The notes: generated from the sequence alone by a model not told the origin. A stretch of DNA of 64,000 bases from Trichomonas vaginalis G3 (GCF_026262505.1 NC_067204.1:22351300-22415299); one strand, 5' to 3'. Counted from the stretch's first letter, positions 48,548-58,800 are shown. Program-made: numbers and translations.

Positions 48548-49499
48548 ATGACGAATCCAAACAAGGACCCCTATGTTTCTAAGCGACAAAGAAAGCACTC
48601 ATGATAAAAATCTTTAGTTCAACACCAAATGCTTGGTTTATGGATATCTTGGAAAACATTCCGAGGTATAGAGAAGATGGACCACCATACTGGCTAATAT
48701 TTGTCGGTCAAAACACAAGATACTGTGAAGCCATACCATTACAGTCCAAAAATATTTTAGATGTGCACTTTGACAATATTCGTTGACAAATACCATCCAA
48801 CAAAACTGACATCTGACTGTGAAAGTTCTTTCAAATCAGACGATATTAAAAACTATCTGCGTTCAAAAAATGTAAACCAATATTTCATTGTCGACCAAAA
48901 CCATTCTGCTCTTGGTGTCATTGACAGTTGTATAAAAATCTTAAGAGACTTAAACCAACCACAAGGTGGTGAGGTAGATGAAATGTCATATGACGAAATA
49001 TAGACACTTCTCCATGGCAAAGATGAGACAAGTTTTAAATATTTACAATAGCCGTAAACAAAAAGGTTTGGGAAACCACTCCCCCGAAGAAATGAAAAAC
49101 AACCCTGACTTAGAGAAAGACTATATATTTAATAGTTTAGTCAAAAGAGACAAACAAGAAAGAATGCCAGGCTTCAAACTTAAGAAAGGTGACAAAGTAA
49201 AAATAGAAATACCTAAACGCGACCCATATGAAAATACTATTGACTATGACAACAATGGGAACTCGACAGGTACTCACATTCGTGTTCGTAAAAATAGAAG
49301 AAAGTATACAAGAGAATATTATGAAGTTTTAGGCAAACATGGCAAAATGTACAGACTGCAAGCAGAAGATAAAACTACTATTGTCAGACCTCGTTTCAAA
49401 CTTGTCAAAGTTCAAGGTGGTATACTTTCAAAGACAGTTCCTAACAAATATAAGACAACTCCTGACGAATATGCTAAAGAAGTTGAAAATGACGACTAA
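48548..49499 (+). pseudogene. Integrase, first type, second copy, broken
   Basis: Same gene as 15362-16319; the C-terminal about 145 residues are identical. Visible core pieces are WLIFVGQNTRYCEAIP, TIFVDKYHPTKLTSDCESSF and NHSALGVIDSCI. A few breaks. Overlaps the stop of the fibre gene. Confidence 0.85.
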
Positions 49500-50782
49500 G
49501 CAATTCTATACCATGCACAAACTGTCATGTAAGGTGGCATGTATTTTTTACCTAGTCCTGTAGATGTTGTTGTAAAAGTATGTTGGTGGTTTCCTCCTGG
49601 TTCAGTTTGTCGAAAAGTCTTTTTTGCTGAATGGTTATAATCTGGAGATAAAACGTCATAGCCAGCTTCATACTCTGAGTTGTATAATGGGTGGTCTCTT
49701 AATGAGTGGCTATGGTCGCCAGAAAAGTTTGTTGTACCAGAATGACTATGTGGTGGCAAGTTGTCGACAGATATCGTTTTACTTCCACCTGTTTTCTTTG
49801 GAGTGTGTGCACAATACAAAAAACTTTCGAGTATTTGAGTCCAAGTTCCAAAACCAAGTACTACTTCTGGTCTGGTAGAGTTCATTGACGTATAAATAGA
49901 ACCAACTGGGTAAATGGTTTGAAGTATTTCTGTCTTTAATGTTTGAAGCTCTGTTTTGTCTGCTTTTTGTCATATAAATCTTGAGCAGTGAATTTAACTT
50001 TGTTTTCATCCTCCATGACATAACATTTCTACATCTAATGTATCTCATCGTTGTTATGTCTTCTTCCGATGTTAAACCTTGTGGAAAGTTAGGAGGTTTC
50101 CAATCTAATACATCCCCACCAGTTTCTTCAACCGTTCCTTCAATATTTTCTATAGCAACAGTTGAAAACTATGTGTATGTCGTCAGCTTTTCTGTTAACT
50201 TTTCTTGTAAGTTTGTAATATTTGCAATGGTATGTGTATGTCCAACGTCACTTTTCCTGTTTAAGGTTTCTTGTAAGTTTGTAATATTTGCAATGGTATG
50301 TGTATGGTTCTTGTCGGCTTTAAGGTCTAAACATCCTGAAACCCACCCTGTATCGGCTTTACCTTTTAAAATCTTTGATGTCCGTTCATGGTACCATTCA
50401 ACCCTTTCTTAATTTTTTCATCTTTTTCATTCCACATATTCCTTATCTGCCTTCTTCACTAACGCACTAGCCACACGTGCTAACTCATCGTCAACATACT
50501 CTTTGTCAGCTTTGTTGTCAATATCTGCTTTCAAAAGAAGTTCAGATATAGTTTCTCGTTTAAAGTTCCTTTTGTTGGATTTACACAGACAGTATGGTTC
50601 TTACTGTCTTGAAACAGAAACTCATCTGTCATTGGGTTTATCGTCAGTTTTAAGTTTTCCTTCTTTCAATGACTCAGATATCTTAGAATAGTTTGAAAAG
50701 TTTGTTGTGTTCTTATTTAGAGCTTGCATAATGAGTTGTCGTTGTGTTGTATTTCTCTCATAGACGCTGTTTCTTTCGACAT
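49496..50782 (-). pseudogene. Phage-type tail fibre, right copy, broken
   Basis: Same architecture as 16316-17604 with two 66-bp shaft units and a different tip: GGSKTISVDNLPPHSHSGTT, GDHSHSL, GGNHQHTFTTT, KYMPPYMTVCAWYR. Broken (several breaks). The tip differs from element A although the adjoining integrase gene does not. Confidence 0.7.
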
Positions 50783-50800
50783 TTTTATTCTAGATAAAAT
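50783..50800. promoter_or_regulatory. 18-bp divergent spacer
   Basis: ttttattctagataaaat, identical to 17605-17622. Confidence 0.45.
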
Positions 50801-51648
50801 ATGCTTTCAATAGAAAAAGAAAATTCAAGAGTTGCTACAACTAAACCATTAGATGAACTTTTTACGAATGTCGGTCAAAAGTTTGAGACAGAGACCGTAA
50901 AGCATGAAGGCTATCGTTTTGACTACCATTAAGATGGCTAAGAGACCCATCTGTCACAAAAGCTATTGGCTTTCGTAGAATGAAGTTTGTGTCTGTAGAA
51001 GATAAAAGTTTTCCATTTATTGTAAGGTTTCATATAGATTATATATCTGAAGGGAAACGAAAAATGTGGGAAGAAATTGAGCTAATACAAGTTGACCTTT
51101 CATCTTCTCTACAGACTGCGTTAAAAAATATAGAAGATAAAATAAATTCATGTTATGCAAAATATGCTGATGAATATGCAAATACCGAGAGCACACTTTA
51201 TGTGAGAATTGTATATGACAAACAAAATTCACAAGTGTCATTTCAAATCTACGAAGACAATCCAAAGAAAGACGAACAAATATATACAGAATTCACTGCA
51301 ATGTCATGGTATTATTTGCAAAGAATGTTAAATCAGAAAGTCGAACTTCCTTTAGCAAATATTTACAGTCGATATGCAAGAGATGAACCATATTTATTTA
51401 AAGATGTTTTCGACCCAGCTGCTATTATAGTTCATGCTTCATTTCTGGCGCCCAAAACTCTTTTTTATGCTTGGCAAATGACTTTTACGAAAAACCTACA
51501 AAGCTATATGAACCACCAAGTGGAAGTATTTCAGACTTTCAAGTATGGTTTACAAACAGATGGAAGAAAGAGAATAATTCCATTATACCATGCGTTTTAC
51601 TTAGAACTTAGTTTCATATACAACTACTATCGAACGGTAAAAATATAA
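50801..51648 (+). pseudogene. Fibre-partner protein, right copy, broken
   Basis: Head like 17623 (FETETVKHEGYRFDY) but middle like 27655 (VSVEDKSFPFIVRFHIDY), so it combines features of both other copies. A few breaks. Tail RRTVKI-type end shared by all. Confidence 0.6.
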
Positions 51649-51653
51649 TTTTT

Positions 51654-51893
51654 TAATACGGTTGAGGTGTTGGATTTGGTTGCCAACTAGACTGTGGTGC
51701 AGGTTCAGGCTGTTGTATAACAGGAGCTTGTTCTTCTGTTCAGGGTCTTTAGGTATAATACCAACGAACTGACCTACTCTTTTACCAATATTTTTGACTC
51801 CGTTCCAAATTCCTCTTCCTACGGTTTTTATTCCATTCCATATACCTCTTCCAACATTTCGAAAGAAGTTTCCTATTTACTGAAGAAACCCAT
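51654..51893 (-). pseudogene. Amphipathic small protein, third copy
   Basis: Matches 18474 and 27417, with the GIWNGIK/GVKNIGK repeat region and a proline-rich tail. Broken. Confidence 0.5.
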
Positions 51894-51911
51894 TTTACTA
51901 TATGTAAAAAT

Positions 51912-52274
51912 CTAATGTCCGCCTAGTCTCTTACGTTTCCTGTTGAGTTCCATAGCATTCTTTAACTGGAGCTCATACATTCTATTTCTCTCCTCTGGTA
52001 GAAAACATACTCTGGGTCAACTCCTGTGTTCGCGTCATCTGCATAAAGTTGTTTATATCCCACTTCAGGGTTTGTATAAAACTCTTTCCATCTCATATTT
52101 GCATACCATGGTGGCAAACCTAACGCAGCGTCATTTGACATGGCAGTTTGCATTGTACATCTGTTGGCACTGACCATAGTTTGCCATTGCAGTTTGTATT
52201 CTAACTTCATTTGGAATATTCTCTGGGTTTGGTTGTCCAGGTTGCTGTGCATTCGCTAAGTTCTGTGCGTCCAT
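51912..52274 (-). pseudogene. Conserved small virion-like protein, third copy
   Basis: Matches 18734 and 27036 (LPPWYANMRWKEFYTN, NTGVDPEYVFYQRR). Broken. Confidence 0.5.
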
Positions 52275-52297
52275 TTAATATTAGATAAAAATATCTC

Positions 52298-52428
52298 TTA
52301 CGAGTACATATACTGGACATTTGCAGGCATTGGTTCATCTTCATATTCTCTATATCTTCTGCCACGTCAAATAAATAAATGACACAATGGAAAAAACCTA
52401 AAACAAGTAGTCCTATTTCAAACCACAT
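52298..52428 (-). pseudogene. Single-span membrane protein, third copy
   Basis: MWFEIGLLVLGFFHCVIYLF head is conserved; broken after it. Start overlaps the end of the methyltransferase gene as in the left end. Confidence 0.5.
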
Positions 52429-53231
52429 TTACTTACCAATAAAATTTCTTTATTGTGACACTTTCTCCAGTTTATAGGACCTCTCTCATATTCTATCTTG
52501 TCATATCTAAACTCATAGTCATGTATGTCCTCTAACCATCTCATGACACTTTCCAAACCACTTTTATCGGATGTAAAGTAAAAGCATGGATGGTTATGTA
52601 AAACGTCTAAAGTTTCTAAAGAGTCTCTCAAAGTCCAGTCTACTTGGTATTGAAAATCCCATGTGTTATAGAACGGCGGGTCCACTATAAAGAAAACATT
52701 TTCCTTGTCTTTATATTTTTCATACAACTCTGTCCAATGACATCTCACAAACTCTATACCCTCAATATATTTTTCTATGTCCTCTTTGAAAACATTTGTA
52801 TAGTTAAGATATAAAACTTTTGACATAAGTGTTTCAATGTCATGAACTCTTATAGAACCACTATATAATAGTCTAGCAGATATCGTATCCCAGTCTATAT
52901 ATTCTGCTTTTTTCAAAACCTCTCTCACAATATTTTTGTTATCTAATGGTATACGTTCCATCTTACCTATAGGTATCTTTTCTTTTAACTCTTTCAATAT
53001 ATTGTTTGTGTCTGGAATATGTTTGAGACGGTCCATATAGTTGTCGAAGTCATTGCATATAATCTTTGAGTCTGGGAATATTATATGACACAAATGGGAT
53101 ATATAGAAACTTCCACCGAACAAATCTACAAATGTTAGACCATTCGGTAGTTTCTTAAGTTCTCTCAATATAATATCTTTACATCTACTCTTATTTCCAA
53201 AGAACGGTAACGGTGGTTTTGTAAAATTCAT
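52413..53231 (-). CDS. DNA adenine-N6 methyltransferase, right copy
   Basis: 272 residues with VDLFGGSFYI and DPPF as in the left copy; around a dozen residues differ, mostly conservative. The frame looks whole. The two copies at opposite ends in inverted orientation are part of the 3-kb terminal inverted repeat of element B. Confidence 0.85.
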   Translation of the reverse strand: MNFTKPPLPFFGNKSRCKDIILRELKKLPNGLTFVDLFGGSFYISHLCHIIFPDSKIICNDFDNYMDRLKHIPDTNNILKELKEKIPIGKMERIPLDNKNIVREVLKKAEYIDWDTISARLLYSGSIRVHDIETLMSKVLYLNYTNVFKEDIEKYIEGIEFVRCHWTELYEKYKDKENVFFIVDPPFYNTWDFQYQVDWTLRDSLETLDVLHNHPCFYFTSDKSGLESVMRWLEDIHDYEFRYDKIEYERGPINWRKCHNKEILLVSKCGLK

Positions 53232-53391
53232 TTATATATAATAATAAAAATGTTTTTTCCTGAAAAGTGACAGAAAAGTGACAAAACATGAAAACATATA
53301 TAATTTGTGAAAAGCGACACATTATATAATGTTTTCGACCCAGAAGAAGGCTTCTTCCCAGAAGCAATGGAGGAAGAAGAAGAGTCCTCCG
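53232..53391. other. Right subterminal region
   Basis: Reverse-oriented AAAAGTGA words near 53262-53285 and a purine-rich stretch. No gene. Confidence 0.4.
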
Positions 53392-53461
53392 AATAAAAAC
53401 TTCATTTATACTAAACATCAACATCAGGGCTAGAAGGCACGAAGTGCCTGGAAGCCCCACT
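53392..53461 (-). repeat. Right terminal inverted repeat of element B
   Basis: Reverse complement begins AGTGGGGCTTCCAGGCAC, ttc, GTGCCttctAGCCCT and continues gtttagtataaatgaag then tttttattcgg. Pairs with 25766-25836. Confidence 0.85.
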
Positions 53462-53462
53462 T

Positions 53463-53465
<3 letters not shown>

Positions 53466-53498
<33 letters not shown>
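53466..53498 (+). repeat. Poly-T run (33 T) just outside element B
   Basis: Follows the terminal repeat after ttccc. Confidence 0.8.
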
Positions 53499-53501
<3 letters not shown>

Positions 53502-54300
53502 TATTGATTTAAAAAAAATAATATAATAGCATAATAAAATTTCTTTATTTCCCCGTACAAAGATATAGCCGTAACAAGACATTAACGTTTGGAAAGTAAA
53601 TTTGAAAAAAAGTATTATATTATAAAAGAAGTTACAAATTTTTAGAATATTTTTGTAAAATAAGAGCAAAAAGTAGAATGCAAACTCTTCGGGTACTAAA
53701 ACCTGCCATTAAATTGAGATAAATAATAGATTTTGTAAAATTTTGTTGTAATTCTTGTATCAGTCTTGCCTTAAGTATGAGTTTGAGTCTACCCTTGTTT
53801 CCATATTGCCTATTCCTGTTTTAACGCGGCTATTCCTATTCCAGTTTTTGGTGCTTTTCTATGATAACCAAATTGATTTGGTTATCATAGAAAAGAGACC
53901 ATTATAATGCTTAAAATTAATTATGTTTAGGGCCGGTTTATTGGGATAAGGAAGTTTATAATACGTGAACACTTGTTTCCTCATCGAAAAGTCATAACGC
54001 ATAAAGTCGATGTTTCCTTAGTACAAAAAGTGACATATGACGCTTAACTCTTTATTCCAGATAATGACCATATTTATGGGATTAAAAAGTTTAGGAAGCT
54101 TCTCCCCAATTTATTTTAAATTTGAGAATGAACCAATTTGTGAAGGTGTAGTTGATTCTAACGGAAATTAATTGCTTATTTTGATCGGGAACGTAAACTT
54201 CTCAAAATTGATGTTAATACAATGGATCCATATATCCAACTAATAACAATTGTAATTTTGGAACCAAAATCGAAGTACCTAACGATACGGTTTTTCGATC
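53499..54300. other. Host spacer, no gene
   Basis: AT-rich. A perfect hairpin with 20-bp arms (cttttctatgataaccaaat, loop tg) is at 53854-53895. Otherwise nothing recognised. Confidence 0.5.
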
Positions 54301-55223
54301 AAAGGTGACCAAACTATTTTTTGAAAGTCCGCCATAACTTTAATGGTACTATTTCAGCGTGTACAATGAATACAAAAATTCTAAGAGTGCCACATAAAAT
54401 AGTACTTTAGACTTGAGTTAATGCTACCAAGCAAATGTTAAAAAGATGACTTTAGTGTTTTGATAATCAAAGATTAAAATCATTATTGTCTAAATCAATA
54501 ATCATAACGACAGAAGTTAATGTTTTTTCATAAGTGCTTTAAATCCACTTTTAAAAGTATACCTCAAAAATCAAAATATCAAAAAAAAATTGGCCGATAG
54601 GTTTGGCTTTAATTTTTGTCTGCTTTTATGATTTGATATGGATGTTATAATTTTAAAAGTTGAGCCAAATTCACCAATAGATTTTTGAGATTTGCAAATA
54701 CTCAATAATTTTCAGCGTGTTATCTTTTATTAAAAGAACTATTTGGTTTCAGTATCATATAAATTGATATTTACTTTCTATTTGAACCTTCATTTAGCTA
54801 ATGATTTAATAATACAGATTTCATCTAGTCCTTATAAGAGAATTTTGAATTTGTTATAATAAAAAAACAAACAGATATAGCTTACACTTCTATAATAAAG
54901 ATACCTTTTATAGAAATCAGTATGAAATGTGTTTTGGCTTATTGGAAGCATATCAGACATAATCGCCATAATCAAAAAATCTATATACCCAATAAGTAAT
55001 AAATTTGTCGATATAGATTTTCCATAAAATTAGTTTTTAGTCTGATCTTAAAATAAATTTAATTTTTTATAAAAAAAATCACATTTAAAAGCACCTTTTT
55101 AGTAGCTCGAAATCCTGTTGGTGGATTTCGGGCGTACTTCAAAATTAGCTTTTCTTCTACATATGCAAGCTATATTTTAAATATGGGGCAAATCGGATCG
55201 GCGAAAGGAGTTTAGTTACCTTT
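54301..55223 (+). mobile_element. 923-bp non-autonomous DNA element, left copy
   Basis: Begins AAAGGTGACCAAACT and ends AGTTTAGTTACCTTT; the ends are imperfect inverted repeats of each other (13 of 15). No open frame of note inside. The copy at 57219-58141 is the same length and, as far as I can read, the same sequence, inverted. Size and ends fit a MITE-like element with 8-bp target duplications (see the kinase inversion finding). Confidence 0.75.
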
Positions 55224-55452
55224 ATTTAAATTTCAAATTCTTCTGGTTTTATGTCTCCTCTTCGGATCTTTCAATCCGTTGGCCTTGGGTTGTCATAAAA
55301 ATATTTATTTATGCTGGAAAGCCAAAACAGAAATCAAAAATTATTTTTCATCTCAAGAATAGTATCCAAAAGATAAAAAAAAAACTGATCATGTTGTTAA
55401 AATTTATTACTAACAAAAACTATATACTAATCTAATATGAAATGTAAATAAA

Positions 55453-56424
55453 TTAAATTAATAAACATTTCTTCGTATTCAAATACTTAAATTGCGGACA
55501 TTTTGATATAATAAATCCTGTTGGATCGTAATTGTTCGCTGATGGATCGAAACGAAAAACGACATCTTCTGGAGTAAATTTCATCCATTGGTATGGGAAT
55601 TGTGTCTCCGGAATGTTATCTAGAATCAATTTGTGTATCTTTGCATAATCTGGTGTATCTGAATAATCTAAACTTTGAATGTAAGTTGCAATATCTTTGA
55701 AAGGTTGCCCAAGAGGATTAACAACCATTGCTAATTCGTATTTTTGCTTAAAGCGCTCAATATCATCAACATGATCATCAGTTTGCCATGGTAATTTGAA
55801 TTCTGTAAGTGCCATCACTGAAAAAAGCCAAGAAATAAGATCGTCACGGCGAGAAAGCTCTTTATGCTTATGGGAATTGAGAGATGCATAATATGGAGAC
55901 CAGGCAATGTGAACTGAATCTCTTGCAGGAAGATGATTTCCATCTCGATCAATATACTGTTTGGAGATTCCAAAATCAAGAAGAGCTAATGGGAAAGTTC
56001 CATTTAATCGTAATACGAAGTTGTGTGGTTTGATATCGCGATGAATATACCCATTTTTATGCAAATGTTCAATGCATGAAAGCATTTCATCAGCAAGACG
56101 ATAAATGTATAGTCTGTTTATATAGCCCGATGGCATCCATTCAGCTATTGTGTGTAAAGATGGTCCGAATAATTCCATTACAAAATAATTTAAATCTCCT
56201 TCTTTGCCAGATGACAAAATGCGAGGAAATCTGTCTGAATTGTGTAATCTTTTAATTACTGTTACTTCAAACTCGAGAGATTTTATTTTTGAATCTAATT
56301 TCTCAATTTTCATAGCGTAATATTGATCATCTTCAGTGGATTTAACTAAATATACTTGGCCAAATCCTCCATGACCAATTGGTTCTAAAATTTTATAGAA
56401 ACCGACCATTTCGGGTACATCCAT
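55453..56424 (-). CDS. CK1-family protein kinase with C-terminal CaaX box
   Basis: 323 residues. Glycine loop GHGGFGQV (17-24), catalytic lysine K39 (YAMKIEK), HRDIKPHN (D130, N135), DFG at 150-152 in LLDFGISKQY, and the CK1-typical SRRDDLISW (191-199). The order is complete, so an active Ser/Thr kinase is likely. The last residues KKCLLI form a CaaX box; X = Ile favours geranylgeranylation, so it may be membrane-bound. An initiator-like tcactttttt lies just before the ATG (56430-56436, minus strand). The gene is enclosed by inverted transposon copies. Confidence 0.9.
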   Translation of the reverse strand: MDVPEMVGFYKILEPIGHGGFGQVYLVKSTEDDQYYAMKIEKLDSKIKSLEFEVTVIKRLHNSDRFPRILSSGKEGDLNYFVMELFGPSLHTIAEWMPSGYINRLYIYRLADEMLSCIEHLHKNGYIHRDIKPHNFVLRLNGTFPLALLDFGISKQYIDRDGNHLPARDSVHIAWSPYYASLNSHKHKELSRRDDLISWLFSVMALTEFKLPWQTDDHVDDIERFKQKYELAMVVNPLGQPFKDIATYIQSLDYSDTPDYAKIHKLILDNIPETQFPYQWMKFTPEDVVFRFDPSANNYDPTGFIISKCPQFKYLNTKKCLLI

Positions 56425-57218
56425 TCAAAAAAGTGATGAAATGATGTAAAAAATAGAGAAATTGATAAAGGAAATGATTTAATGCTCAGTATATAAAATG
56501 CATTGAAAGTTGATCTGCTAAATCAAAATCTGAATTGATGAATATATATTTTGTATTTAATATATATTGTTTAAACACTATCAATGTTCATTACTAATTT
56601 TATGATTTCATCCATTATTCGAGATTTCATATCTTGATAACCGAAAACAGGTCGAAAACTAAACAATTTATTTGTAAAATAATGTTGTTTATTTACAGGC
56701 TCTTTACACCGCTTGGGAATTTACTGATTTGAAGATGGTCAAAAAGGTTTATTAGGAAAATGAAGAGTATTCAATCGGGAATAGATAGTATTAAAAGTTG
56801 AAGTTGTGTGTGTGATATAAACGTATAATCAAATAGTAGGAAATAAGAATTTATGATTTCAATTTATATCCAAATGAAAATCAATAAAAGAGAAGAAATT
56901 GTTATCAAGCTTGTTATATACTTGATAAACGTTATATATTATCTTTAATGTTGAGAGGATTTTTAGAAATTCAAGGAAATATCACCAAAAAAAAGCATGA
57001 TTTAGATGTTAACAGAAAGGTGATTCGTACATACATTTATTGGAAGACTCAGACATCAAGCAGAAATCTAATATGATTTGCAGCTGAGAAATCGACATTG
57101 ATCCTTTCCGAAATATAACTGAAATCGATGATAAATATTTAATAATTTGAGGTGATCATTATTAAATTTGTCCTTAATACTATTGAACATCTTTAATATC
57201 AATTTTGTCAGATCGAAA
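56425..57218. other. Upstream region of the kinase gene, no gene
   Basis: Holds the kinase promoter: tcatttcatcacttttttga directly before ATG, with two TCA-type initiator words. The remainder is AT-rich with nothing recognised. Confidence 0.5.
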
Positions 57219-58141
57219 AAAGGTAACTAAACTCCTTTCGCCGATCCGATTTGCCCCATATTTAAAATATAGCTTGCATATGTAGAAGAAAAGCTAATTT
57301 TGAAGTACGCCCGAAATCCACCAACAGGATTTCGAGCTACTAAAAAGGTGCTTTTAAATGTGATTTTTTTTATAAAAAATTAAATTTATTTTAAGATCAG
57401 ACTAAAAACTAATTTTATGGAAAATCTATATCGACAAATTTATTACTTATTGGGTATATAGATTTTTTGATTATGGCGATTATGTCTGATATGCTTCCAA
57501 TAAGCCAAAACACATTTCATACTGATTTCTATAAAAGGTATCTTTATTATAGAAGTGTAAGCTATATCTGTTTGTTTTTTTATTATAACAAATTCAAAAT
57601 TCTCTTATAAGGACTAGATGAAATCTGTATTATTAAATCATTAGCTAAATGAAGGTTCAAATAGAAAGTAAATATCAATTTATATGATACTGAAACCAAA
57701 TAGTTCTTTTAATAAAAGATAACACGCTGAAAATTATTGAGTATTTGCAAATCTCAAAAATCTATTGGTGAATTTGGCTCAACTTTTAAAATTATAACAT
57801 CCATATCAAATCATAAAAGCAGACAAAAATTAAAGCCAAACCTATCGGCCAATTTTTTTTTGATATTTTGATTTTTGAGGTATACTTTTAAAAGTGGATT
57901 TAAAGCACTTATGAAAAAACATTAACTTCTGTCGTTATGATTATTGATTTAGACAATAATGATTTTAATCTTTGATTATCAAAACACTAAAGTCATCTTT
58001 TTAACATTTGCTTGGTAGCATTAACTCAAGTCTAAAGTACTATTTTATGTGGCACTCTTAGAATTTTTGTATTCATTGTACACGCTGAAATAGTACCATT
58101 AAAGTTATGGCGGACTTTCAAAAAATAGTTTGGTCACCTTT
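57219..58141 (-). mobile_element. 923-bp non-autonomous DNA element, right copy (inverted)
   Basis: Reverse complement of 54301-55223. Flanks: gatcgaaa on the left, atttaaatcaatc on the right. Confidence 0.75.
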
Positions 58142-58800
58142 ATTTAAATCAATCTAATCTCAATAAACGATTTCACACTTCTACACATATTAACCTGCCA
58201 TATTCTTTTTGCTTATTTAGCTTGTCTTTGAATATTCTAAAATAATATTCTGATTATAACATTTGAATTAAATATATATTAGATAATATCTTATATGGCT
58301 TGCTGCATAAGAGAGTGCAACTTTTCATCAATATCCTTTGCTTCTTTAAGAACCTCAAAAGAGATAAGAAATTTAACAGCTTCAAAATGTTCATTTTCTA
58401 ATTCATAAATGAGCAGAAAATTTTCTTATTCACATGTAACATGAAGAATATTTTGTGGTTGTGGTTTTCCACATGTTTAACATAGAATATTTTTAATTCA
58501 ATTACTGTTTTTGAGAATCACACTTCTGACATTTTTACGAGATTCACGCCTGTTAAAATCACACCAAAATTTTTAATGTCTGATCAAAACATCCATCTTA
58601 ATAAATACATTGATTTGACAAGTTTCTATTGTAATAAACAGAAATTCATCAAAATTGACAGCTCTCAATTTTTTGACATTTGTAAATTCTAAATTGAATG
58701 AGAAAAATGAAATAATACTAAGCATAATACAATATTCTAGATTTAATTATAATTAGGAAAAAGTTAGTTTTGAGAGTACTTTTCATAGGCATATAGAATG
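58142..58800 (-). pseudogene. Spacer with a possible host gene remnant (58291-58580)
   Basis: On the minus strand a short coding-like stretch ends ENEHFEAVKFLISFEVLKEA and LHSLMQQAI before a stop at 58291. Upstream frames are interrupted and contain TCGKPQPQNILHVTC, a possible Cys pair. Probably the degraded 3' end of a host gene; family not recognised. Confidence 0.3.

Larger units (their letters stand above)
25766..53461. mobile_element. Polinton/Maverick element B, probably composite, with a scaffold gap
   Basis: 27.7 kb bounded by matching Polinton ends in inverted orientation. Mirror-image terminal modules (methyltransferase to fibre base) cover about 26.05-29.5 kb and 49.9-53.2 kb. Between them are a second, diverged module set (30.4-39.3 kb) with its own integrase and ATPase, and after the gap a polymerase and a second integrase. 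The flanking six bases differ (AAAGGT left, TCCCTT right), so the ends may belong to different insertions or be joined by assembly. Broken: well over ten breaks in total, although several genes look whole. Confidence 0.75.

Noticed and set aside
53430-53669. 79-codon frame through the 33-T run
   Set aside because: Poly-lysine from the homopolymer plus terminal repeat sequence.
54301-58141. One large transposon with 923-bp terminal repeats that captured the kinase
   Set aside because: Each arm has its own inverted ends, and the 8-bp flank duplications pair up per arm after flipping the middle, which fits two separate insertions better.
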